DNA of 12,978 nucleotides from an uncultured Rhodospirillaceae bacterium (GTDB taxonomy: Bacteria > Pseudomonadota > Alphaproteobacteria > RF32 > CAG-239): positions 1 to 12,978 of the forward strand of contig OMQZ01000107.1 of NCBI GenBank assembly GCA_900313355.1, in the 5' to 3' direction. Of this stretch, positions 1 to 6,338 are shown piece by piece (the stretch's first letter is position 1; each line of letters starts with the position of its first letter). The position numbers were made by a program, and so were the translations under genes. Under the pieces are notes generated by a model. It did no database searches. It was not told the origin of the DNA and saw only the letters and a list, made by a program, of their open reading frames with translations.

Positions 1-149
1 ATAGGATGAGAATAATAAGGATCACCGGAAGTACGAAACTGTCCGCTGTGTTTTTTCATAGCAAAAACATAAGCTCTGTTGAGGGCATCCTCATCAGCTT
101 CCGGATCATACGACTTTACCAAATCAACCAATTCATACTGTCTTAACAT
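1..149 (-). CDS. spoT: RelA/SpoT-type (p)ppGpp synthetase/hydrolase, N-terminal fragment
   Basis: This is the first 49 codons of a gene that runs off the left edge of the window. Seen: the protein begins MLRQYELVDLVKSYDP, continues through DEDALNRAYVFAMKKHSGQF and reaches a SGDPYYSHP motif. That is the start of the HD hydrolase domain of long Rel/Spo homologues. A Shine-Dalgarno AGGA sits 5 nt before the ATG at 149. Known of the family: these cytoplasmic enzymes make and degrade (p)ppGpp during starvation, and in alphaproteobacteria one long bifunctional enzyme usually lies directly after rpoZ, as here. Whether synthetase and hydrolase sites are both intact cannot be judged from the fragment. 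An intrinsic terminator ends 14 nt before the start codon, so expression from upstream promoters probably depends on read-through. Confidence 0.88.
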   Translation of the reverse strand, partial: MLRQYELVDLVKSYDPEADEDALNRAYVFAMKKHSGQFRTSGDPYYSHP

Positions 150-163
150 AATATTCCTAAAAC

Positions 164-194
164 AAAAAAATGGCAGAATCAAAACATCTGCCAT
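164..194 (-). terminator. Intrinsic terminator between rpoZ and spoT
   Basis: On the minus strand TGGCAGA (193-187) pairs perfectly with TCTGCCA (177-171) around a 9-nt loop, and one extra A-T pair (194/170) can extend the stem. A run of seven U follows directly (170-164). The hairpin lies about 30 nt past the rpoZ stop codon. The T-run ends 14 nt before the spoT ATG, so it may act as a partial terminator or attenuator inside an rpoZ-spoT operon. Confidence 0.75.
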
Positions 195-224
195 ATATTA
201 TAAAATTAAAAGATTGAAAGAATG

Positions 225-683
225 TTAAAATTCTTCACCCTCATCTGAAAAATCTTCATTTGAATCATCAAAAGACTCATCTGACAACTCAGAATCAGTC
301 ATATCATCTAATGTATCATCCATACCGTCTTTGATTTGCATGGTATCATCCAAATCTTCATCCAAAAGCATAGAAGTATCAAATTGCGCATCCAGATCAG
401 CCAATTCTTTTTCTGCCGCAACGATTTCAATTTCCTCTTCTTCAGGTTCTTCAACTTCAACATATTTTTGCAAATTCAAGACCAAAGATTTTTGCAAGTC
501 TTCAATGCTGACTTTATCTTCTGCAATTTCGCGCAAAGCAACAACCGAGTTTTTATCATTATCACGTTCCACACGCAAGGGAGAGCCTTGTTCAATATCT
601 TTTGCTCTTTGAGCAGCAACCATTAAGAGTTCATAACGATTCGGAACTTTTTCAATACAATCTTCAACAGTGACACGAGCCAT
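225..683 (-). CDS. rpoZ: DNA-directed RNA polymerase omega subunit
   Basis: The 152-residue product is the omega subunit, which helps assemble RNA polymerase by holding the beta' subunit and, in proteobacteria, contributes to a ppGpp-binding site. The N-terminus (MARVTVEDC, then NRYELLMVAAQRAKDI, then a DNDKN-VVALREIA segment to about residue 58) is a typical alphaproteobacterial omega. I chose the ATG at 683 because AAGG lies at a good distance upstream; a GTG three codons earlier overlaps that ribosome site. The odd part is the C-terminus: from about residue 76 on, 34 of 76 residues are Asp or Glu and only two are Lys, with DDT/DDM-type near-repeats. E. coli omega has about 91 residues in all. 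The gene has its own promoter (725-753) and is followed by a terminator and spoT, the usual neighbour. Confidence 0.95.
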   Translation of the reverse strand: MARVTVEDCIEKVPNRYELLMVAAQRAKDIEQGSPLRVERDNDKNSVVALREIAEDKVSIEDLQKSLVLNLQKYVEVEEPEEEEIEIVAAEKELADLDAQFDTSMLLDEDLDDTMQIKDGMDDTLDDMTDSELSDESFDDSNEDFSDEGEEF

Positions 684-724
684 ATTTTTCACCTTATAAA
701 CAAATTAAATTTAACTTTTGTAAC

Positions 725-753
725 CTTATAACGACTCTTATTTTAAAATGCAA
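725..753 (-). promoter_or_regulatory. rpoZ promoter containing a GANTC site
   Basis: Reading leftward, a -35 box TTGCAT (753-748) is followed by a 17-nt spacer and a -10 box TATAAG (730-725). Both resemble the sigma-70 consensus, and the predicted start of transcription lies about 35 nt before the rpoZ ATG. The spacer carries GAGTC (plus-strand GACTC, 733-737), a GANTC site of the kind methylated by CcrM, only 2 nt upstream of the -10 box. Promoter activity and methylation are inferred, not shown. Confidence 0.6.
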
Positions 754-789
754 GATTTTTTTTATTTTTTTACATAAAATATATTTATT

Positions 790-2022
790 TCAATCACTTA
801 GCGGAGACGTCAAAAGCATGGAACCAAAAGGTTTTAATTTTTCTTTGATAACCGATTCGTTTTTTAGGGCTTGTCTGACGTCATTTGGCGTTGTCTTGTA
901 CATCTCTATAAAGCTTTGTAATGTTGCATATTGCCTGTTTCTCCATTTTGGCGTCAAACTTCTTAAATGCGAATTATAAAACCCTTTCTTATACTCTTGC
1001 AACATGGTCAATTTTGCATCTGAAATAAGAATTGTACGATAAGCTTTGATTGTTTTATCACAAGTAAGCGCCCACTCTTTGAGATTAAAACCTTCTTTTG
1101 AAACAATTTTCAAAAACTCTGTTTCAAGACCGGCCCATCTGATTTTCAAAGCAAGCCTTTGACAAGGATTCACAATATCTTTTAAGGTATTCATATCAAG
1201 AGCCATATCATTTTTTGCCTCATAATAATCAAGTAAACCCTCCGCCTGAATAAGCTTATATTTATTATCAAGCGTTGAAAACGCCAAAACACCATCTAGC
1301 GTATTTGTAAAAGCTTTAATATCAGCGGTTGTTAATGGTGAAGACTTTGTAATTTTGAGGGTGCGTAAATTATCCCTCATAGCTACCTCAGAAGGTTCAT
1401 TGGGCCCACCATACCCGCCTTCTTTAATTTTTTTGGATATATTCTTATAAAAATCAGGAGTATACGGAACTTTTGGAATTTTAGCCCGTCTCATTTTAGG
1501 TGTTTCAATGTCCTTGTTGTTTTCAGGCCACATCTCCGGCATCAATAAGATATATAAATAAGGCGAAAGAAATTCCAGATTTTCGACATCTGCAAGCTGT
1601 GGAGCAATACGCTCAGGAAATTTATGCTTTGTTTCTTTAATGCCCGGCAGATTAAGAATCTTTTCCGGAATTCCGGGTGCCGAATGCAAAAAAGGCCCGA
1701 TGTAAGGATAAAACTCTTTAGGAAGTGTAAGAATCATCTCCACCAAATCATCTTCGCCGGCAGCTCGAATTCTTTTTTCACTTGTGCCATAGGTTCGAAT
1801 AACATAGCGCCAAATATTGTCAAAAGGAGAACCCATATCCCATGACAGGACATAACGTGGCTCATATATAGCAGATGCTTTTTTAAGTTCTTTGCTTAAA
1901 TTTTGTAAATCAGGAACCGGAGCATCAAGATCAACCTCAAAATATTTACTGTAATCAAGAGGCTCGCCAAAAGATGGAAAACTAAAAAATAAAAATGCTA
2001 AAAATACCAAAAATCTTGTCAT
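790..2022 (-). CDS. Exported protein of unknown function (410 residues)
   Basis: I do not recognise this family. Seen: residues 1-19 form a clear Sec-type signal peptide (short basic start, hydrophobic core rich in Phe and Leu, likely cleavage after SFG19), with no lipobox cysteine, so a soluble periplasmic or secreted protein is expected. No further membrane segment is evident. The mature part is rich in aromatic residues, Pro and Lys; it includes a proline-rich lysine/arginine stretch (about residues 174-190) and a glycine-rich GGYGGP motif near residue 202. The C-terminal half appears mostly alpha-helical. A GAGGG ribosome site precedes the ATG by about 6 nt. The gene lies upstream of rpoZ on the same strand with no terminator visible between them, so some co-transcription is possible, although rpoZ has its own promoter. 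It is divergent from gcrA. Base composition matches its neighbours. Confidence 0.8.
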   Translation of the reverse strand: MTRFLVFLAFLFFSFPSFGEPLDYSKYFEVDLDAPVPDLQNLSKELKKASAIYEPRYVLSWDMGSPFDNIWRYVIRTYGTSEKRIRAAGEDDLVEMILTLPKEFYPYIGPFLHSAPGIPEKILNLPGIKETKHKFPERIAPQLADVENLEFLSPYLYILLMPEMWPENNKDIETPKMRRAKIPKVPYTPDFYKNISKKIKEGGYGGPNEPSEVAMRDNLRTLKITKSSPLTTADIKAFTNTLDGVLAFSTLDNKYKLIQAEGLLDYYEAKNDMALDMNTLKDIVNPCQRLALKIRWAGLETEFLKIVSKEGFNLKEWALTCDKTIKAYRTILISDAKLTMLQEYKKGFYNSHLRSLTPKWRNRQYATLQSFIEMYKTTPNDVRQALKNESVIKEKLKPFGSMLLTSPLSD

Positions 2023-2150
2023 ATTAAACCCTCACAAAAAGCAAAATAACACATAAAAATAAGAAAAAAAAGTGATATTTTGAAAAATTAACTCTAGACT
2101 TATTCAAATTCTTACATTAAAGTAAACAAAGAAGTTTAATTCATTTAAAT

Positions 2151-2156
2151 GGAGGG
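2151..2156 (+). promoter_or_regulatory. Ribosome binding site fixing the gcrA start
   Basis: GGAGGG followed by four A residues leads directly into the ATG at 2161. An in-frame ATG at 2149 overlaps this purine run and has no ribosome site of its own, so the later ATG, which gives the canonical GcrA start MAWTNE, is the real one. Confidence 0.75.
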
Positions 2157-2160
2157 AAAA

Positions 2161-2598
2161 ATGGCTTGGACCAATGAAATGATAGATAAATTAAAACAGA
2201 TGTGGAAAAAGGGGTCAACAACAAACGAAATTGCAAAAGAATTAGGTGTGTCTAAAAATTCAATTATCGGAAAAGTTCACCGCCTGAATTTAACAGCGCG
2301 CCCTTCTCCCATAAAGAAAAAAGAGAAACCTGCCCCGCAAGCACCTGCAACAACTTCCGTTACAAATTCTAAAGACACAAAATCACAAAAGATTACCGTC
2401 AATCCGATTGAAGTAACTGCCCACAACAACACATGCCTTAAATTAAGCGAACTTGATAGCCACACATGTCGTTGGCCAATCGGAGATCCTAAAGATGATA
2501 ATTTTTGTTTTTGCGGCAAGAAAGTTCGTGCCGGACAAACATATTGCGACGAGCATTCGGCAATAGCATATGTAAAACCCGGAAAGAAAGAAAAATAA
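2161..2598 (+). CDS. gcrA: GcrA cell cycle regulator
   Basis: The 145-residue protein is GcrA, a sigma-70 co-activator. In Caulobacter it binds the sigma-70/RNA polymerase holoenzyme and stimulates promoters carrying CcrM-methylated GANTC sites, coupling transcription to DNA replication. Seen: the N-terminal DNA-binding region starts MAWTNEMIDKLKQMW and contains a helix-turn-helix with SKNSIIGKVHRLNL (about 31-44). A low-complexity Lys/Pro/Ala/Thr linker follows (about 48-80). The conserved C-terminal module has CRWPIGDP (103-110), FCFCGKK (115-121) and YCDEH (128-132), the Cys/His pattern of the family. Length is slightly below that of Caulobacter GcrA. The stop codon shares its last A with the ATG of the Nudix gene (TAATG), which suggests translational coupling. 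No confident promoter was found in the 138 nt shared with the divergent exported-protein gene. Confidence 0.95.
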   Translation: MAWTNEMIDKLKQMWKKGSTTNEIAKELGVSKNSIIGKVHRLNLTARPSPIKKKEKPAPQAPATTSVTNSKDTKSQKITVNPIEVTAHNNTCLKLSELDSHTCRWPIGDPKDDNFCFCGKKVRAGQTYCDEHSAIAYVKPGKKEK

Positions 2599-2996
2599 TG
2601 ATTCAAAAACAAATAGCAGCCGGCATTATCACATATGCCGGCAAAATTTTAATCGGACAAAGGAAAAAAGGCAAAGACCTTGAGTTTTTATGGGAACTTC
2701 CCGGTGGAAAACTTGAAAAAGGTGAAACATTACAAGAGTGCCTCAAACGCGAGCTTATGGAAGAAATGGGATTAACTGTTAAAGTCGGTTCGCTTTTTAT
2801 GCAAAAGGCGTATGATTATGATTTTGGAAGTTTTGTTATCAACGCTTTTTTTGCTGAAGCTAAAAGTTTTGATATTCCTAAAATTTGCGAACACGAACAG
2901 GTTTTATGGATCTATCCTCAAGACCTGTTAAAATATGAATTTTCACCGGCAGATGTTCCAATCATAAAGGCTTATATCGATTCTCTTGAGGCATAA
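2598..2996 (+). CDS. mutT: MutT-like Nudix hydrolase
   Basis: This 132-residue Nudix hydrolase most resembles MutT/NudG enzymes, which hydrolyse oxidised or unwanted (d)NTPs such as 8-oxo-dGTP to the monophosphate and keep the nucleotide pool clean in the cytoplasm. Seen: a complete Nudix box with G37, E43, R51-E52, E55-E56 and G58, preceded by the WELPGGK signature (32-38) typical of the MutT branch. I chose the ATG at 2598 because it overlaps the gcrA stop (TAATG), gives the usual MutT start (MIQKQIAAGII) and the usual family length. Longer in-frame versions would run through the gcrA coding end. There is no strong ribosome site, so translation probably depends on re-initiation after gcrA. 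The last 35 nt overlap the 3' end of the convergent hydE. Substrate preference within the family is not certain. Confidence 0.88.
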   Translation: MIQKQIAAGIITYAGKILIGQRKKGKDLEFLWELPGGKLEKGETLQECLKRELMEEMGLTVKVGSLFMQKAYDYDFGSFVINAFFAEAKSFDIPKICEHEQVLWIYPQDLLKYEFSPADVPIIKAYIDSLEA

Positions 2997-3987
2997 TCGG
3001 TAATTTACCATTATGTCCGCCATATCCTAAACCGATTTTTCTGCCGATACTTTGGATTTTGATTCCTATACAAGTTCTGCATTGCAAAGGTTGTTCGTTA
3101 ACGCAGATTTTTCCGGGATAAAGCTCATAAAACTTACGATATTCACCTTCTGTGACATTCGGCATAACAACATTTGCCCCTGCTTGAAGCGCCATAATTC
3201 GCCCTTTGGGATGCAAACTTTCCATGGCAGTCGTCGCGGGAATATTAATATCTTTCATCAAAATTCGCATAACGGCCATTGTGCGAAGAGCTAAGCTCAA
3301 AGTTCCTCCTTGTTCATTTTTAAGCGGTGTATCCTGATGAGGAATAAAAGGACCGATACCTGCCATATCAATGCCGATTTTTTGAAGATAAAGCAAATCA
3401 CCTGCAATACTTTCAAGACTTTGTTCCGGTAACCCGACCATAATTCCCGATCCGAGTTCATAACCGAGTTCTTTAATCATCAACAAACATTCGTGCCTCT
3501 TATCCCAACTCATATTCGGATTAAGCTTGTGGTATAAATCTTTGTCGGTTGTTTCAATACGCATCAAATAGCGATCAGCCCCTGCATTTTTGAATGCTTT
3601 ATAATCATCATAACTTCGCTCACCGATGCTTAAAGTAATCGCAACATCAAATTTTTTTATAGATTCGATAATGTGACACATACGCAATGTGTTATAATAC
3701 ATATCTTCACCTGATTGCATAACAATCGTCTTAAACCCCATATCCGAAGCTTTTCGCGCCGTATCAATCAGTTCTTCTTCACTCATTCGATAACGATGGG
3801 CATTTTTGTTGGCTTTCCTGATGCCACAATATAAACAATTGTTTCGGCATATGTTCGAAAATTCGATTAATCCTCTTAAATGGACCTCATCCCCGACATA
3901 TTGATGACGTACTTCATCCGCTCGTTTTAGCAATGCGGGTTCATCATCCGTTTGTAATAGATTGATAATTTCTTCTTTTTTCAGCAT
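2962..3987 (-). CDS. hydE: [FeFe] hydrogenase H-cluster maturase HydE (radical SAM)
   Basis: HydE is one of three maturases (HydE, HydF, HydG) that build the diiron subcluster of [FeFe]-hydrogenase. Seen in the 341 residues: the radical SAM motif CX3CX2C at C47, C51 and C54; an LRGLIEFSNICRNNCLYCG block before it; MQSGED (90-95); and IGPFIPHQDTPL (211-222), which closely matches Thermotoga HydE as I know it. The C-terminal CX7CX2C (C295, C303, C306) that binds a second, non-essential cluster in some HydE proteins is also present, which argues against the related PylB. The gene lies 24 nt after the 203-residue gene on the same strand and shares its promoter. No clear ribosome site precedes the ATG, which is unusual. 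No hydF, hydG or hydrogenase structural gene is in the window. It implies anaerobic hydrogen metabolism. Confidence 0.93.
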   Translation of the reverse strand: MLKKEEIINLLQTDDEPALLKRADEVRHQYVGDEVHLRGLIEFSNICRNNCLYCGIRKANKNAHRYRMSEEELIDTARKASDMGFKTIVMQSGEDMYYNTLRMCHIIESIKKFDVAITLSIGERSYDDYKAFKNAGADRYLMRIETTDKDLYHKLNPNMSWDKRHECLLMIKELGYELGSGIMVGLPEQSLESIAGDLLYLQKIGIDMAGIGPFIPHQDTPLKNEQGGTLSLALRTMAVMRILMKDINIPATTAMESLHPKGRIMALQAGANVVMPNVTEGEYRKFYELYPGKICVNEQPLQCRTCIGIKIQSIGRKIGLGYGGHNGKLPIMPQENRYKPL

Positions 3988-4011
3988 GGCAAAAGTTTAA
4001 GAATAGCGTTA

Positions 4012-4623
4012 TTATTTTACATTTGCGCGTTGATTGCGTAATTGTTGTTGTGTAAGATTTTGCTCTGAAACAACCAAATTATACGGCATATTCATGAAAG
4101 CTTTACCAAAAGTCGGCATATCTGATGGATGGCAAGGCAAAGAGCCTTTGATTTCTCCGATATTCTTAATTTGAAACGGCACAAGATCCGCGTTTGTTAA
4201 ATTTTGTGATTTTATTGCATTAATAACAATATTATCTATTTCAGCCTCATGTGATGCAAAATCAGAAATCATAAACTGACGTTTTCCGTTAGTCTCTTCA
4301 ATAAAACCTTTATCTACAAAACTTTTATAAATATTATTAAAAATTTGATCCATCTTTTCAAAATTTTGACAATAAGAATTATTAAACCCGATCGTAATGC
4401 CTAAAAAAGCACCCCCACGCCCTTTAGAATCACAAAAAGATGTTTGCTTGTCAGGATAAATGGCATGCGTATAATATACCTTATTATTATATCTCTTATG
4501 TACAAAAGTTTTCGTTCCGTGTTGATCGCAATAAAACTGTTCAATAAAGCGCCTTTCTTCATCCGTTACGCTGACACTGCTAAATCCGTATGTTGTCCCA
4601 AACACGATGTATTCTAATTCCAT
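4012..4623 (-). CDS. Unrecognised 203-residue protein upstream of hydE
   Basis: I do not recognise this protein. Seen: no signal peptide and no membrane segment, so it is probably cytoplasmic. It starts MELEYIVFGTTYGF, has four cysteines (C32, C64, C85, C164) that do not form a tight metal-binding motif, and has a glycine-rich stretch GRGGAFLGITI at 68-78 that looks structurally important. The C-terminal 20 residues are Gln/Asn/Arg-rich and probably disordered. A GGAG ribosome site lies 7 nt before the ATG, and a good promoter (4658-4686) precedes it. Downstream, hydE begins after 24 nt, so the two are likely one transcript. A role in hydrogenase maturation is only a guess from position; it could equally be an unrelated passenger. 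Confidence 0.75.
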   Translation of the reverse strand: MELEYIVFGTTYGFSSVSVTDEERRFIEQFYCDQHGTKTFVHKRYNNKVYYTHAIYPDKQTSFCDSKGRGGAFLGITIGFNNSYCQNFEKMDQIFNNIYKSFVDKGFIEETNGKRQFMISDFASHEAEIDNIVINAIKSQNLTNADLVPFQIKNIGEIKGSLPCHPSDMPTFGKAFMNMPYNLVVSEQNLTQQQLRNQRANVK

Positions 4624-4657
4624 TTTAATCTCCGTTCAGTAACGAGCTATTGCTTAC

Positions 4658-4686
4658 ATGGTAGAATAATTCTGTAATAAAGTCAA
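4658..4686 (-). promoter_or_regulatory. Promoter of the 4012-4623 gene and hydE
   Basis: Reading leftward, a -35 box TTGACT (4686-4681) and a -10 box TACCAT (4663-4658) are separated by exactly 17 nt. The -35 box matches the sigma-70 consensus at 5 of 6 positions and the -10 box at 4 of 6. Transcription would begin near 4651, about 28 nt before the ATG. No FNR-type box was seen near it. Confidence 0.5.
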
Positions 4687-4762
4687 TAAATTCAAAAGAA
4701 TAATTTTTTAAGCAGTTTTTAACCTTCTTCTTTTATAAAGACGATAATTAAGGAGAAAAGCC

Positions 4763-5545
4763 ATGGAATTAACATTGTCTATGTTTTTAATTGTATGCCC
4801 GTTTGCTTTTTTAGCGGGATTTGTTGATTCAATCGGTGGCGGCGGCGGGCTGATTTCTATTCCCGCATATTTAATTGCCGGTTTACCTGCGCATGAAACC
4901 ATATACACAAACAGACTTTCAGCATGCTTGGGAACGATTACGGCAACGATTCGTTATTGTAAAAACAACTATATCGACTACCACCTCGCACTTGTCGGTG
5001 TTATTACGGCCGCTATCGGCGGACTTATGGGCGCAAATTTTGCTATAATGGTTGATGAATTTATTTTTAAGGCTTTGCTTATTATTTTACTACCCTTGCT
5101 TGCTATGTATGTTCTGCTTAAAAAAGATTTAGAGCCAAAAAATGTTGCACCGATATCTCGAATAAAGCAATATATCATCGTCAGCATTTCAACATTGTTT
5201 ATCGGAATGTATGCCGGTTTTTACGGCCCTTGTTCAGGCACTTTTCTTCTGCTTGTTTACACGGCCTTTGCAAAAATGAACATATTAAAAGCCGAAGGAA
5301 CGGCAAAACTTGTCAATATGACAGCAGATATATGTTCCCTTGCCGTCTTTTTATTTAATGGTCTTGTATTAATTCCTTTGGGATTGACTGCTGCTCTGTT
5401 TAGTATTGCAGGAAACTATGTCGGCGCCGGAATCGCAATGAAAAACGGGAATAAAATTATTCGCATTGTAATCTTATCCGTTTTAGGTATTTTGTTTATT
5501 AAAATTTTATTTGATGCCGGCGGATATTTTATCAAATGGTTATAA
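4763..5545 (+). CDS. TauE/SafE (TSUP) family inner-membrane permease
   Basis: The 260-residue protein belongs to the TauE/SafE (TSUP, formerly DUF81) family, closest in feel to E. coli YfcA. Family members are inner-membrane carriers mostly linked to export or uptake of sulfite, sulfonates or other small organic anions; the substrate here is unknown. Seen: roughly seven or eight hydrophobic segments in two halves. The first half opens with the signature GFVDSIGGGGGLISIP (about residues 19-34) and the second with the related GFYGPCSGTFL (about 151-161), the inverted-repeat layout of the family. Length is normal. The ATG follows AAGGAG with a 7-nt gap. It is divergent from the 203-residue gene and ends at a strong bidirectional terminator. 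I could not assign a confident promoter on this strand. Confidence 0.9.
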   Translation: MELTLSMFLIVCPFAFLAGFVDSIGGGGGLISIPAYLIAGLPAHETIYTNRLSACLGTITATIRYCKNNYIDYHLALVGVITAAIGGLMGANFAIMVDEFIFKALLIILLPLLAMYVLLKKDLEPKNVAPISRIKQYIIVSISTLFIGMYAGFYGPCSGTFLLLVYTAFAKMNILKAEGTAKLVNMTADICSLAVFLFNGLVLIPLGLTAALFSIAGNYVGAGIAMKNGNKIIRIVILSVLGILFIKILFDAGGYFIKWL

Positions 5546-5578
5546 AAAAATTGCCCTCCTTGAGAGGGCTTTTTTTTT
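5546..5578. terminator. Bidirectional terminator between permease and glycosyltransferase genes
   Basis: GCCCTC (5553-5558) and GAGGGC (5564-5569) form a perfect 6-bp GC-rich stem with a 5-nt loop. Nine T follow on the plus strand (5570-5578), and a run of A precedes it (5544-5550) that gives a T-run on the minus strand. It ends both the permease transcript and the fabI-glycosyltransferase transcript. Confidence 0.9.
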
Positions 5579-6338
5579 ATTTTTTATTCAAGGCTTGCCA
5601 TTCAAACCACTTGGCAATTTTTAAAAATCTGAAATAAGCATATGATGTTGCCATCCAAAAGCCGCATGTGCCATACATACAATAGCGACGGCAGAAATAA
5701 TAAAATAAAAACTGCCGCGGCATTTCGGTATATAAGCGAAGTTTTGAATATTTCTTATTCTTTTTCAAGGCAACTTGCACAAGTTCGTCCGTATACATAT
5801 TCAGCTTAAACCAAAGCTGTGTAAGCGAAACATAAGAATAATGCCAAATCTTTGATTTAAGCTGTGCAACTTGACACCCTTCGCCTAAAACAACCCGATC
5901 ATGCGTGAGGTCATCCGGCATATTTGCCTTTTTACGATTATATAAGCGAACTTGGTTATATGTTTTTGCTAGCAGTCTTGGCTTCTTATCCCCCGGCAAA
6001 ACATCGCATATTTTCACCTTATACGCATCAAATGTCGGATTTTTCTTAATTTCTTTAATTTCTTCGATCAAATCAGCCGATAAAACCTCATCAGAATCAA
6101 GAGATAACACCCAATCATTTTGACACGTGTTTTGTGCAAAATTTTTCTGTGAAGAAATATTTTTCCACTCATGAAAAAGAAATTTTGCTTTATTTTCTAA
6201 AGCTATTTCTTTTGTCTTATCTGTGCTTCCACTGTCAACAACAACAATTTCATCAGCTATTTTTGAGACAGCTTTTAGTGTTCTGTCTAAGCGTTTTTCT
6301 TCATTTAAGGTAACGATATAAGCAGATATTTTAATCAT
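5577..6338 (-). CDS. Family 2 glycosyltransferase, WaaE/KdtX-like
   Basis: The 253-residue protein is a GT-A fold, family 2 glycosyltransferase that transfers a sugar from a nucleotide sugar on the cytoplasmic side of the inner membrane. Seen: the start ISAYIVTLNEEKRL, the nucleotide-binding DEIVVVDSGSTDKT region (about 29-42), QKNFA (64-68), and a DxD-type metal motif in LSLDSDEVLS (D81, D83, E84). An aromatic C-terminal region with QFLFYYFCRRY (209-219) may bind the membrane. This arrangement resembles WaaE/KdtX enzymes that decorate the LPS inner core, so an LPS role is likely but acceptor and sugar are unknown. Its ATG shares a base with the fabI stop codon (TAATG), so it is translationally coupled to fabI. 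Its stop codon lies inside the T-run of the bidirectional terminator. Confidence 0.88.
   Translation of the reverse strand: MIKISAYIVTLNEEKRLDRTLKAVSKIADEIVVVDSGSTDKTKEIALENKAKFLFHEWKNISSQKNFAQNTCQNDWVLSLDSDEVLSADLIEEIKEIKKNPTFDAYKVKICDVLPGDKKPRLLAKTYNQVRLYNRKKANMPDDLTHDRVVLGEGCQVAQLKSKIWHYSYVSLTQLWFKLNMYTDELVQVALKKNKKYSKLRLYTEMPRQFLFYYFCRRYCMYGTCGFWMATSYAYFRFLKIAKWFEWQALNKK

Noticed and set aside
331..626. Two open frames on the plus strand opposite rpoZ
   Set aside because: Serine/phenylalanine-rich shadows of the acidic rpoZ coding sequence with no ribosome site.
2505..2597. N-terminal extension of the Nudix protein
   Set aside because: It overlaps the gcrA C-terminal module in another frame; the Nudix fold begins normally at the ATG at 2598.
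2277..2612. 111-residue minus-strand frame opposite gcrA
   Set aside because: Covers a strongly conserved gcrA coding region; no ribosome site or family resemblance.
2962..3987. PylB (methylornithine synthase) instead of HydE
   Set aside because: The IGPFIPHQDTPL region and C-terminal CX7CX2C match HydE, and no pyl genes are present.
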